From positions 4,476,501-4,540,500 of the forward strand of contig JAGUCH010000002.1 of NCBI GenBank assembly GCA_019096065.1: a stretch of DNA of 64,000 bases, read 5' to 3'. Under the pieces are notes generated by a model. That model was not told the origin of the DNA. It ran no database searches and worked only from the letters and a program-made list of their open reading frames with translations. Position 1 is the first letter of the stretch, and the number at the start of each line of letters is the position of its first letter. This document shows, piece after piece, positions 1-11,709 of the stretch. Position numbers and translations under genes: made by a program. Source of the stretch: Paracyclopina nana (taxonomy: Eukaryota; Arthropoda; Copepoda; Cyclopoida; Cyclopettidae).

Positions 1-1
1 C

Positions 2-322
2 CCACTCATCAAAACCTTCGACGCCGATGCCATCGTTCATGGCCTTGTGCAGACGAATTTCGAATCCAATTTGAGGAAAGACCAAAAGAGAATGAGCCAT
101 TTGCTAGCGGCCGTTTTGGCCTTTGCCTTCTCCATCTTGGCCATTGTCCTGCTGTGCAAATACGTTTTCGTATCCTCGAATGTGCAAGAGGACCCCTGGA
201 CATATGACAACTGGTTCATTCTGAGCGGATGCTTCATTGGAGTCATCATATTCTGCTATATCATGACTCTGAGTCAGAACAGGTCGGATTTCAGGGATAT
301 GAGATCCGGAGAGCAAATATAA
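2..322 (+). CDS. C-terminal part of a two-transmembrane protein (partial)
   Basis: The reading frame is open from the window edge to a stop at 320-322, giving about 106 residues, so the start lies outside. It has a short hydrophilic lead, two hydrophobic stretches (starting SHLLAAVLAF and NWFILSGCF) separated by about 20 polar residues, and a hydrophilic tail ending RSGEQI. This fits the last two membrane helices of a membrane protein. I do not recognise the family. Its stop lies only about 20 bases from the donor site of the last GalNAc-transferase exon on the other strand, so the two genes are tail-to-tail or overlapping. Confidence 0.6.
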   Translation, partial: PLIKTFDADAIVHGLVQTNFESNLRKDQKRMSHLLAAVLAFAFSILAIVLLCKYVFVSSNVQEDPWTYDNWFILSGCFIGVIIFCYIMTLSQNRSDFRDMRSGEQI

Positions 323-343
323 GACACAACTTTATGCACTCAC

Positions 344-3300
344 TGATTGTCCCGGCTTTTCGCTCGTCGATGTGAAGCAAAAGTCGTCCTTCACGATTTG
401 GCCCTCAAATGTGTATCGGTGCTGCTGGGGGTGAAACGATTGCAAGCAGCCATTCATTCCCACCAGGCCTTCATCAGATCCCATAGCTGAAAATAATATT
501 GCATTATCAATATTAACAAAATCCATAGCACTATAACTCACCTATTTGATCCAGGCACTGAATGAACCCGAAGGAAGGTTTCGCATGGATTTGGCCGAAG
601 GCAAAATCGCCCTCCGAGGGAACCTTTCAAAAATTAGTTGTTGGTTGGGAGGTTCATAAGTTAATGTTGCGCCTCTTACCATCAGCTCCGGATAGACGTT
701 CGAAAGGTACCATTCGAAAGTCTTGCATTGCAAGTCCTTCCGGATCTTCACCATTTTTGACACTCCGCCGCATTCCTCTTTGAGCTCCGCGCTCGTCAGC
801 GTGAAATTGTACAGCACTCCAAATTGGTCAAGCCAAGTCCGAGCTACTCGCTTGCTATTGCACATCACAGTGAGCCTCTCGTCTATAATGAAAGTGTTGA
901 ATTGTTATAGTAAAACGCCGAAGTGTCGTTACTGTCGTACTTTTTGGGTAGGAGTAGACATTTTTCTTCTTGTAAATGTGTCCAACTCGAGAGCAAGGCA
1001 CAATCTCCATTTCTCCGCCACACATCCACATCCTCAAGGAGATTTCGATATTTTCCCCACCCCAAATCTACATATAACGAAATTATCCTGATAATAGCAA
1101 AGTAATGTCTTGCATACCTCCATCTCTTCATCGTAAATGCCCAGTTTTATGAACCACTCTCTATCTATAGCAAACAATCCTCCAGCAATTGTAGGCGTTG
1201 TGAACGGCGAAGTAGGATCTCTGGCCCTTCTCGCTCTATCAGAGCTGGGAAGCCATTCCCAGAAAAAGTCCAGCTTCCAGTCAAATCCACCTTTTCGACA
1301 AAATGATGTCACTCAGCGAGCTATCATATTTCGCTAGTACATTTACCTCGTAAATATGAGGAAACTGGGAGAAATTCGAAATTCTCATAGCTGATGTTGT
1401 CTATGATTGGGCACACCAATCTTTTGGGATTGGCCATGATTCTTTCTAGCAGAGGTTCCAGCCATCCGGATTGCACCTGTGATGAAATAGTCTTCAGCAA
1501 AATATTTGATATTTGTGCACACAAAAACAAGCTTACTTCGCAGTGGCTATCGAGGAAAACCAGCACTTGACCAGAGGCTAGGAGGGTCCCTTTTATCCTC
1601 GACCTAATTAGCCCTTCGCGTTTCTCATTTCGGATCACTTTCACCTTGAATCAATATCATAAGAAGCATTCATCAATTTCACGGAAGAAGATAAACCTTT
1701 TTGATTGATTGCAATTCGTGCCCAACCTCTGCATCATCGTTGTTATCGTCGATGAGAATGATTTCATTGATGAGGTGGCTGGGGCTTCTCTCTAAAACGG
1801 ACACCTAGAGATAAAAAAGCCACCTTTGAGCTAATAGCAACACATTTCGAGCGCGTTATCATCAACATATACCACCGTTCTCAAAAGAGTCGATCGAGGT
1901 TCATCTCTAAACGTTATGATGACGCTGACATCAGGGGAGCCTGGAATGTTCCTAATCTTTGATGCACATTGGGGATTCCTGGAACAATGCATGAAAAATG
2001 AAGCGGATCACAATGTGAGTAATAGATAGCTTTTACTTTTTATGTCCAACGACTTGATGAAGCTGTTGAATTATTAAGCAAGCTTCTCGGACTTTTCATT
2101 ATTTTGAAAAATATTATGCATACGAACATACTACATATACATCAACGAACTCACCACATGTTGCATATAAACTTAGGAGGATTTGGATGGATGCCGCGAG
2201 AAGATATCTGAAGGGGCCATAGTTGTATTTTTAAAGCCAGCTCGATGAATAGGCTTTTTTCCAAAAATAAAATATGGTAGTTACCATGCTTGTTAATTAA
2301 AACTGGAGTGTAATCAGTACGATCGAGATCAAGTGGATTTTATGTTCCTTTTAAGAACGAAGAAATAATCACAATTAACGGATGAACAAGCTGTCTAATT
2401 GGGAAAGGTGACGCATAATCTGGCATAATCATGATCACAGGGCACAGATTATATAAAAAAAATTGCCACAAACCATGTGTCGATGCAAGTGTTTTGCGAA
2501 CGCTACGTTTTGTCAGGGAATAAGGGTCATTCTGTGTACTATTTGAATGACGTCACGATCAGTTGAGTGCATACGAAATTGCCGTCATCGCATCAAAACT
2601 GCAAACATCTTTGCATAGCACACACAAAGTGATCCATCCGCGTTGCCATAGTTTCTACATTAAATGAGATAGTAATTGAATTGCTGCTTTCCACTGATCT
2701 CCAAAACATGCGCTCCCCCTCTAACTTTTACGTGTTATTTGTAGGTTTGAACCCTGGTGGCAGATGTTGAGGGCTTTCTTTTTTTCACAGTTGATGGTTT
2801 TTAGTTTACCTTCATCTTAGCAGGGAGATTATACGAAATAATTGAGTGGCCATATTCCATCTACGCATCTGCAGCTCCATTACTTTTCGAGTTGCGTGCT
2901 TTAGAAAAGGTAAGTTTTTTTACAAAAACTTGAAAGGTGGGTAACAGAACGTACTTTAAGGAGCATAAGAAGCAGTTTTTCTAAAGCAACTGGGTCAGCT
3001 TATTTAGAGGCATATTTTCGAGCTATTTTTTCGCAAGAGCATATATGTACCATATTGAGGGTATTTTAAGGTGGCCTCACCAAAAATACTCGCTCAACTT
3101 GGCTGTTTTGAGCAATGGAGGATTACATTGTTGGCCCTTGTTTTCGCAGATGAACCTTGGTCAATGTTTAGGTTAGATAGCCAAATCTCTACTCTCTAGA
3201 TACATAGATGTACAGATGGGTCAAGAATTGGATAAATCTAGTTTTTGTCAACCCGGCAAGTGTGTTACATTCATTGGTCAAAAATCAGAGTTAGTCTTTA

Positions 3301-6300
3301 TTCTAGAAGCATTTCCCTTGCAAGCAAATAATTCTACTGCGATCGAAATGATCCAAGGAGAGTACAAATAAAAAACCACCGATCTGCAAAAAAAGCAAAT
3401 TCTTCAAATTACCACGCGTAATGAGTGGTTGCGTGTGATTTCCACCACGTACCAAGCACCTCGAACTTTCGATCAAAATCACGTATGTTTTTTGTCAGCT
3501 AGTACTGTCACATTGATTCTGAGCTACAATGCGGTTTTTATGGAACGGTGCCACTTTAGGTAGCATATCTCCGATGGTGCGAGGCGGGCTAGCTAAGCAA
3601 AGTACAAAGTAGCGAGCACACTGATTGTCTTGTCATCATCGGCGGTGAACAAGCCCGCCCTAGAAAACGTCACGCTACGTAGCGGTGAAGTCATTTTTAA
3701 AGGTGGCCACTTGTTGAGCTACATAAGAGCAGCCGAAATAGGAACTTCCCCTTGCTTTACTATAAGTATGCATGAAAGACTCGCATGGCAGCACACGTGC
3801 GCCTTGCCCTACTTGCTGAGAAGGGCGCGCGCGTACGGGCGCGCGCTTCACCTGTGCAGCCGCTCAGCTCGCTCAGTTTGGCAGCTGCGTACTCGCGCGC
3901 GCTTCTCAGTCTTCTCCTCTTTACAGTGTTTCCCAGTTGTTTCAGCTGCCTTTGCCTACACTTTATTTCAATAGCTTTGACTTCCAGGCCTCGTCAAAGG
4001 CTCCCAATTGATCATCAAGGCCAACATGGCTTGAATCCCAGCAAATTGGGTAAGCTTAAAAAAGGACCTTTGTTACGTCATCCCGACCTCGGGCGCGCGC
4101 TATGCAGTGAGTAGGTAAACGGAATTTTTCCTATTTCTCGTACCACACTGGTGGAGAGGTGATAAGCAAGCGTGGCAAGGTCAATTTGGAATTTTGCGTG
4201 AAAAGTGGCTTTGAACGGTTGATGAATTTCGCCTTCTTTTCCTCCTTCAATGCATGCATTTTTTTGCTAATAGAGTTGCGAATTTGTCATAGATCATAAA
4301 AGGTGCGCGTGCTTGCGTTTGTTATCTATTATATATACTATATGAGTAGAAGCTAGGAGAATTCCCTGATCAGTGATTCCGCAGGATTCTTGCAAGCAAG
4401 GACTAAGCATAGGAAAAATTCCGAAATAAAGCAGGTTCTTGCCTATCTCTAAAAAGTCTGTAAGAAGGTAACATAAATCCGGTTCTTTTGGCTTTACCCC
4501 CAAATCAATCTCCTCTGCTTTCAGGCGCGGCTACAATAGCAGGCTGAAGAGCTGTGTACCTATCGTGCACGATGCTCAATACCTCCAGGACGATGGTGAA
4601 CAATAGTTGTGATGGCATCTTGTGCATTGACTTGGACATCGAATCCGAGTCGCATTTGTTCCGCCACGCGTCGGAAATCACTCGTGAAACCAAAGGTGGC
4701 TACCTCAAGGGTCGCATCAGCGTGCCCAAGTGCTCCAAACCTTTCTACTTGAGGCTCAGCCTCACCCCCGCGGAGCCGGACCAATCCAACAACGAGTTCT
4801 GCCTCCATCCAAACCTACTCCACATCAATCTGAGGCAAAACAAAAAGAATCGGAATCTTCAGGTGCTAATTTATTCCCATTTTAAGAAGCGCCGCACTTG
4901 CGATACAAACTGGCTCGAACCGGCCGAGAAGGGAAAAAATCAGACGTCATCAATTATATGCCATATTACCTGCTTCTTTTCGCTATACGATTGCTTCAGA
5001 GAGACCTTTAGTGCAGTACGAAAGTAACCGGTTTTTTCCTCTGTAGGTCGGTGAACTGCCCGATGATGTGGACTGGGCATTTGTGTTTCGGGTCGACCCC
5101 GATGGAAATGTGTCGCGCGTGACGTCCTGCGTGAACCCGGCTGGCAGATTTGCCAGCCATAGCCTGACCAGCCCAGAAAGTGCAAACACCAGAGAAGCAT
5201 TACTTTCCGAGAACGCATTAAAAGTACCCCTTTAAATGACATTTTACATGCTGCGGTACATGTTTATAGGCAAGCTCCTATTTCCAGATGAGCATGGCGA
5301 GGAATATGGCGGACAACTTTCGCGAGCAAACGTTCAGCCTTGGACCCTTGAGAGTGCCCGAATATTCGAATGTCAAGTTGCAACAAGTGACTGTGATCAA
5401 GGATGACAGGTTCCTCGTTCTGGGCTCCTCCGGACTCATGCTCAACGTGATTACGCCCCTGCAAAAATTCAGCAAAGGTGGCACCACCTTGTCTGACGTG
5501 CTTCAGCAGAGATTTGTCGATCTTTTCAAAAGGCCAATGTCTCAGGCCTTGTCAAGACAAGTCGAGGAAAGTTTCACTGGCAAAAAGGTACACTATATCC
5601 TATGTCTAGTAAAAGATGCTTTCTAATTTTGAATTTTCTGCAGGACAAAGTCAAGCTTCAACGGGTGTGCCTTTTGGCAGAAATGTTTGGCTGCGACTCC
5701 GAGCTGCCATTTCAAAAGTCGGGCATGTCTCAAATCATCACTAATTCCAAGAGCAAAGAATGCGGGCCGTTGCACATACATGACATCAACCCTTCAGCCT
5801 CTTGCTACAAGAGCAGAACAAAAATATTCATTCTGTCCTCGTTCAAACTGGTAATTGCTTTACAAAGTGACTTGAACGATAGGACTAAACACTATGTATT
5901 TGCAGGTCACAGAGGTAAAGGCTGCATTTGTCCTATGGAACACCAGGCTAGACAAGTCTGAGAATGACAGGCTGTTGGCTGATTTGAACCAGCCCGAAGA
6001 ATGTGAAGTGTTCAATCAAAATGTTGTTATTTGTTTTGCACCCGCTCAAAATTGGAGGGTGATCCAAGCCATCAAAGCGAAAGGGCTTGAAATCAGACTC
6101 TGTGCATTTAGGCCCTCTGACAAGAGAATGTCCACGAGCTCATTTAGGTTTGAATATTTGCCGCATGTTCACTACGACAAAGAGACTTGCCTTCAAGGAC
6201 CGTCAGGTAATCTTCAAAAAGCGATTTTTTTAGACCATGGTAGCATATTTCAGTTTATGGCAGTTTTACAGCTCTTTTTCAGTCGAGTTTCCTTAATTTA

Positions 6301-8111
6301 AATGCGGCGGTTTAAAGCATTTTCAAAGTGCTCTAATGTGATGGTTTCATTTCAGGCACTGTGTGTGGTTCTTGCTACATCCAGCCCTACAGTGAACTTA
6401 AAGAGAAATTGCCTTTAGCAAAGCCTGGCTGGCAGCGTCGCAAGCATAATGCTAACACTGTTCCCGAACAGGTTAATACACGTGTGAACAGCTCTAAAAA
6501 CAATGCTATAGCGGATGCAGAACTGATCATTGACGCGGAGCAAGATATTCAAGTCAAGGCTGAACCTTACGAAGTTGCAATGGACCTGAGCCTGCACAGA
6601 CCGGTTAAACGGGTCATCAATATGAAGGAAGAAGCGTCGGTGCCGCCCAAAAAGAGAGTGTTCATCGCGCAAACTCCGTCTAGTAGCAATTTTCACGACT
6701 ATAATCATTTAACGCTCCCAGCTCCACCTAGGAGACCTACTTAAATAGACTTTGCATTCACTGTGCAAAGATTGTTCATCTAAAAATAAAACCTTAACAT
6801 TTCTTGGCTTTGTTCATTTATCAATTGAGCTTATTTGCCTTTTTTTAGCAATCTGAACTATACTTAAAGATCAGGCGATTTCTCTAGCTCTAGATGCCCC
6901 CTTTTGCATAGATAGAAATTAAGGGAGTTTGAAAGAGTGTACTAATAAAGTAACATTATTTTTTTTACTGTTGAACAGTACCCCTATGCAAACCCAAGAT
7001 GGTCTAGAAAGTTGCGCCAAGGCATGCCTGGGCAAACCGAAAAACTTGACCGAGCTCATTGGGTTATCTAAACCCTTTTTTAAAGTTGTACCGGGCGTTC
7101 TGATGATCAAAGGGAAAATAAGTTTTCAAATGTAACGAGCCAATAATTTTAAGGCCAGAAAATCAATTAGCGTAGTAATCTGTCATGTATCTGTCGATGC
7201 ACCCAAACTTATTTTTGGTGGACTCAGCTCTACTTGTGGCTTTTTGCATGAAGCCCATTTCCTACGAGTAAATCTCTCCATTCGCATTGAGAAATTTACC
7301 TACGAGCATTACATAATAATAATATACTCCACTATTTGTAAGTCTCGCTGTACGTCTCGAATAATGTTCTTTTTTCAGATTCCAATTTCAGCATAGTCGG
7401 CTCAAGCTCTTACTTGGCAGAAACTACTCCTCTAGAATTTGGTTAATGTGATAAATTCCGTGGACTTGGGTCATCCGGGTTTGATTAGCATGCATGGCCT
7501 TCTTCATTGAGCGTTAAGTGACCCCGAACGAATACAAAAGACAAAAATAGATCCAAATAAACAAACGAAAAGAAATTCAGCGCTCATTGACACTTTTGTG
7601 GCAATGCTCACCAAGTTTAGTTAATGTCCCAAGGATAAATGCGCCTCCGCATTACAGTAAACTTTGTAACGATTAATGTTATCTGTATCATGCAAGAATA
7701 ACGTGATAGTAGTTGATAACAATAGGTCAATCACTGTAGAATTTACATAAAAAAGAAGGCATGCTATCGGTTAGTTTTCTTTTCCTACTCTGATTTATTT
7801 TTACCTGTTATCAGGAACAGTTCGGTTCACACCTATCCTATTGCTGTTGAGCAAATGTGTGCTAAATCTCTTGATAGGATCAATATAATCCTCACTTTGC
7901 ACATCTTTGGCTATATAGGATTTCCAATCAAACTCGTGCCATTCAACTGTAAGAGGAGAAAATTGGCAAGCAATTGATGTAGACTTTCGTGTACTTTCTT
8001 GCCTGTTTGAGATGAGTCGCAATTTATGCTGTCTTTATCACAGAATCTTTCATCACTGCTTGCATTGCTTATCACTGATGGTAAGCAAAAGCAAATAAAT
8101 AAGTATTTCAT
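344..8111 (-). CDS. Polypeptide N-acetylgalactosaminyltransferase (GalNAc-T), 11 exons seen, last exon(s) missing
   Basis: Transfers GalNAc from UDP-GalNAc to Ser/Thr of proteins in the Golgi (mucin-type O-glycosylation). Exons: 8111-8003, 7946-7805, 1978-1873, 1804-1697, 1644-1537, 1476-1347, 1290-1118, 1067-941, 882-680, 623-542, 486-344; all phases agree (477 codons). Family motifs appear in order: a hydrophobic N-terminus ([17 protein letters not shown]), [48 protein letters not shown] (the DxH metal site), [40 protein letters not shown], then the start of a ricin-type lectin domain (QCLDQI, CLQSF). The lectin domain is incomplete: the last exon ends at TCA|GTGAGT in phase 0, so the rest should lie beyond the window edge; reading through gives a stop at 334-332. 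Intron 1 appears to be GC-AG. The 5.8-kb second intron holds another gene on the opposite strand. Confidence 0.88.
3630..4115 (+). promoter_or_regulatory. GC-rich, CpG-dense probable promoter / 5' untranslated region of the Rel-like gene
   Basis: This is the only strongly GC-rich stretch of the surrounding intron, with alternating GCGCGC runs at about 3825-3850 and 3894-3902. It lies 0.5-0.9 kb upstream of the Rel-like start codon on the same strand. Open frames here have biased, low-complexity translations and are probably not coding. A kB-like 11-mer, GGAACTTCCCC, lies at 3741-3751. The promoter assignment is an inference from composition and position. Confidence 0.35.
4572..6744 (+). CDS. 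Divergent Rel/NF-kB-family transcription factor, 6 exons, 554 aa
   Basis: Exons 4572-4862, 5047-5223, 5288-5587, 5644-5850, 5906-6206, 6356-6744 keep one frame (555 codons with stop). ATG 4572 is the first in frame; an in-frame TGA lies just upstream in the same exon. The best family signal is the second Rel-homology (IPT) half at about residues 280-390: [36 protein letters not shown], then [11 protein letters not shown] and [20 protein letters not shown]. These correspond to the Rel patterns GGxExxLLCxKVxKxDIxVxF and xRPSDxxxSxxxxFxYLP. The N-terminal DNA-binding half is very diverged: I do not see a clear RFRYxCEG recognition loop. A basic stretch (PPKKRVF) near the C-terminus could be a nuclear signal. 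There are no ankyrin repeats. A poly(A) signal AATAAA lies at about 6786. NFAT or another IPT protein is the alternative. Confidence 0.68.
6800..7800. other. Intron sequence, no gene seen
   Basis: AT-rich sequence within the GalNAc-T intron, downstream of the Rel-like poly(A) signal. The ORFs here are short and have no recognisable domain. I see no repeats with clear ends. Confidence 0.5.
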
Positions 8112-8741
8112 TATTTCTGCAGCCAGGTTACTTTGTCAAACTCAGTGTTCGTAAACAAAGGTTACTCAGCCATTTGCATTTACCTGTCTTCGCATGCATC
8201 AAAAGCTACCAAGAGCTCTAGCTAGTCTATAAACAAGGCTCTGAAAACACCTTAGTCTGCAATAAAATTAGCTAATCATTAAAAGTTGTGTAATTTATTA
8301 AAACGCAAAAAGTTGTACGTGCTGTCATTGCGTTTATCAAAGAATACAAACATAAAAACTTGATGATGTTTACTCAATGACCGCTATAAAAATAGTTTCT
8401 ACGCACTAATTTGGGGGCTCGTCTTGTAAAGCCAAAATATCCAGCAGTTCAGATATTTTACTTTAAGCCAGAGTTATAAGAGCATAGTAACCAAAGATGA
8501 CGACGAGCAAGAAATTAAATTATTAATCCAAAGGATAAGGAAACTTGGTTAATTAGCCCATATTACAGAGCAATCCTAATCCTAGGTGTAAAAAGGCATA
8601 CGTTTACATTATTTTAGTTGAAATTAAAATGATATAGGTTACTCTAAATACAAAAGAAAATAAGTGCATGAATTTTTTCAGTTGCTATATGCACGAAATA
8701 ATTTTCTTAAAATAATCTATATTAAACATAAATTTATTTCA
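8112..8741. other. Intergenic, between GalNAc-T 5' end and cuticle protein 3' end
   Basis: AT-rich spacer with no supported ORF. It must contain the upstream region of the GalNAc-T gene and the 3' end of the chitin-binding protein gene. I see no strong TATA element or repeat. Confidence 0.5.
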
Positions 8742-10948
8742 TTACGAAGACAATTGCTGGCTCCCCCTTTGCCTTGAAAATTGGCTGGCCACTCTTCTGA
8801 AAGCATCAATGTCCAACAGTTCATCCTCATAATCATCATTCGGCTGCTGGGGATTCACCCTAATTTGAGTCACTTGCAGCCTTTGCCTTCCTACTGAAGG
8901 CTGCTCCACTTGGGGCTGAAAATTATCAAGAGGTGGTCGTTGTCTTGACCCTGTGGGCTGATCATTTTGTGGCTCAAAATTATTAAATGGTGGCCTTTGC
9001 CTAGAAACCGTAGGCTGTTCATTTTGTGGCTCAAAATTCTCGAATGATGGCCTTTGTCCTCGGACCTGCTGCTGTTCAGGATTTCTGGGATCGAATTGAG
9101 GTGGTCTTCTTGATTTAAATCTGTCTCCGAAATTCTGCTGTTGTGGCACAGCCGCGGACGCTGGAAAGCTGCGTATCGGATTTGATTCCGGATCCGGAAA
9201 GGATGGATTAGGAACAAAGCTGTCCTCCGGAATTGGCCTGGGTTGTTGAAATTGCCCGGATAATACGGTCAGTCTTCCTCCTCCCGATTGAGGAGCAAAG
9301 GCATTTGAGTCACGGAATTGCTAAAGAAAGATACTCTTTGAAATCTCACGACGGGCTCATTCCAAAACTTGTCAGCCAACTAAAAAGTTAGCCAGGGAAC
9401 TTGATGCATATTGCTCAGTGGCAAATTGCAAATTCTGAGCCTCATTTTCGCACGACATGGTAATGTATAGCATAGTTACCGCAACATGGAACTTGGCTAC
9501 GAAATTAATGCACGAGCCTGCTGATGGTAGCAGCTTTTCACGGTACTTGCGAAGGAAATTGAAAAATAAGCACCTGTATGTCTTCATCATTGGATAAGGC
9601 AAAAGTGGGAGGGCCGTCAGGTTCTACAATTTCCTGAGCAACTTGATTTTGCTGAGGTCTGCGGACTCTGGTACGAACTTGGTTTCTCAATGGCTGGAAG
9701 CCATCCACAGTAGGTGGCACCGTCGGCCTTTGTCCGTCGGTTGGCCTTCTTAATGTCCCAGTTGACAAGGTTTCAGATTGGCTGACTGATACCTAATAAT
9801 GAAACGTCATTGATAGCAGAAAGCATTATGCAATGTGACGTCACTCGTATTTTGGTGGCTATCAAAACGTCTACGTAAAAAAGCTACAACATTGTAATTT
9901 TGAAACCTGCTGCTGAGAAGGCCTGGGCTTTCTCCTTCTGACGACAACTCTGTCTTTGATTTGCTGATCTGTTAATGGAGTGCCAAAGCCGGGTTTTGAC
10001 GCTGGAACTCTGGCCGCATCTAAGACAGTTTCGTTGTACCAATTCTTGCAGATTGGGTCGTTCTCCACGTTCTCCTGCACATCGCAAGAACGGGTGGCTT
10101 TGTTGAACACTTGACCAGTTTGACAACCGTTCCTTCGTGCTTGGCCATCAATGCAAATGTAGAAATATTGGCAGTCTGGAATATTGGTACTACTATGCTG
10201 TTTTCGATTATTTTTTAAATGCAATTGTACCATTAGCATCTGGGAACAAGGGGTGCTCATAGGTGGAATCTTTGATTTTGGGGCAATCAAATTGGAACAC
10301 TTCTGAGCTCGAGCAGCCTTTTCTGGTTATTTGGTCCGAGTATGCACACTGGCCCTACAAATGACTTAAATTTGTAAGTGCTACTTCTTTGCTAGTTTCC
10401 TTCTTACCAGGTCAGGTGAGAAAATCAAACTTGCTGGACAAGTGATAGCATTGGGCACTCCATCCACGCAAAAATAGAATTTGTCACATACCTGGAGGAA
10501 TATACGCGAGTCATTAATTATTGGCCAATTTTATGTCACGCTGACACTTACAGTGGGGTCTTCATGGGGAAAGTAGCCATTTTGCCTGGGACAAAGTGCA
10601 GTAGGTTGGGCAGGCTGCAATTCAGGCCTAGTAGAGCAATCCACTGAAAAGGGGAACGAGCACTTGGCAAATGCAATGCTCGATTCATCGTATACTAACC
10701 CATCAGGGCAATATCTGTCGAAAATCTGCAATATAAGATATGTTATGCAACTCGAGAAAAATTCTCTATTGCTTCTAATTTTAGGAGTAAATCACCTCTC
10801 CATTTTTGCACTCGTAGTATCGGTCACATTGCACCGCATCTGCGAAAAATCCATTCAAAGTGGGACACTCATCAGTGTAATCTTGGGTGAGAACAAACCT
10901 CCAGAAAAGGGAGGTCAAAGCTAGCGAGATCAGCTGAACTTTTCTCAT
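8742..10948 (-). CDS. Secreted chitin-binding protein with three type-2 (CBM14) domains and a Gln/Pro/Arg-rich repeat tail
   Basis: Starts at ATG 10948 with a signal-like peptide (MRKVQLISLALTSLFW). Three peritrophin-A domains follow, split across exons: CPTLNGFFADAVQCDRYYEC then YCPDGLVYDE; CPRQNGYFPHED then CDKFYFCVDG and CPASLIFSPD; HPLFPDANDCQYFYICIDG then GCQTGQVFNKATRSC. Three spaced CBM14 domains are the layout of CPAP3/obstructor cuticle proteins such as Gasp, which bind chitin in cuticle or tracheal matrix. A tail not usual for short CPAP3 proteins follows: a basic RRRKPRPSQQQ region, then at about 8880-9100 three to four imperfect 22-residue units built on RQRPP..NF.PQN.QPT, then an acidic DDYEDELLDIDAF segment and RRVASQFSRQRGSQQLSS at the end. 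Exon borders inside the tail are approximate (main coding blocks about 10290-9900, 9768-9600, 9320-8742). Confidence 0.85.
8880..9100 (-). repeat. Coding tandem repeat, ~66-bp unit, in the chitin-binding protein tail
   Basis: The translated units repeat RQRPPFNNFEPQNDQPTGS-like sequence three to four times with substitutions. At DNA level each unit is about 66 bp and in frame, so unit number can vary without frame change. Confidence 0.7.
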
Positions 10949-11709
10949 ATCTTCTTCTCGTGGTGCAGAGAAATCTACAGTTTCACTGCCAGCTCCGCTA
11001 GTGTGGTGGTCAAGGTAAGTAAAGACTGGTTTTGGAAATTGTGGCTCAAGGTGCTGACAATTACAGGGTGACTGCTTAAAGCTCTGGACTCAACTTTACA
11101 TCCGTTCAATAAGCCGAAAGACGACTGCTTGAGTTTCTTGCATTTCTAGGTAAAATGCTTTATGCCAATAAAAAAAATGAAATAGGCGGAAAATAAGCTC
11201 TTCGCAGTTTTTTAAGCTTGTTCAAGCAATAAATTACCAATCCATTTTATTGCGCGCCGACCCAATTTCAGGCTGAAACTGCAATAGCTTTCTTTCGAAA
11301 ATGTTATCAAGGCTATCCTCCTTCTCATGCCAAATTACAAGCATTTCCTATGTAGCGTACAAGTCCGTGCTGCATTACAATCAAAACAGGTTCTTTGGTG
11401 GTCAATTAATAAGTGATACAAGTCGAGTTTGCGTGACTTGTTTTCCATATCGGATCTTCCGCAAAGGTCAATCTGAAATAAGTTATGACTCAAGCTGTTG
11501 TGGCAGTTTTGACTAAATAAGAATCAAGCTATATGTATTTCAAATTAGACATAGTATTTTGTGCCGTTCCAATCAAGCAAAGTACAAGGTTTTTTCACAT
11601 AACATAGACCAAAAATTGTATATAAGTAGAATGTATCCCGCCTTATTGTAGATGGGATTGAATTTTTTGAGACCAGAAATGCTGAGAAAGGTGTAACAAT
11701 TATTGGAGT
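10949..11709. other. Intergenic, no gene seen
   Basis: Upstream side of the chitin-binding protein gene and downstream side of the small secreted precursor gene, both on the - strand. The ORF at about 11301-11516 (+) has no recognisable features and I do not support it. Confidence 0.5.

Larger units (their letters stand above)
1979..7804 (-). other. Large intron of the GalNAc-T gene hosting a nested gene
   Basis: The exon ending GATAACAG at 7805 and the exon starting GAATCCCCAATG at 1978 join in phase to give [15 protein letters not shown], the expected continuity in GalNAc-transferases. All other introns of this gene are far shorter. Between about 2000 and 3600 and from about 6800 to 7800 I see only AT-rich non-coding sequence without convincing ORFs. 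The middle holds the Rel-like gene on the + strand. Confidence 0.75.

Noticed and set aside
3630-4114. ORFs of about 110 aa in the GC-rich stretch
   Set aside because: Composition is driven by GC-rich simple sequence, the frames overlap each other, and they fit better as promoter/5' untranslated sequence of the Rel-like gene.
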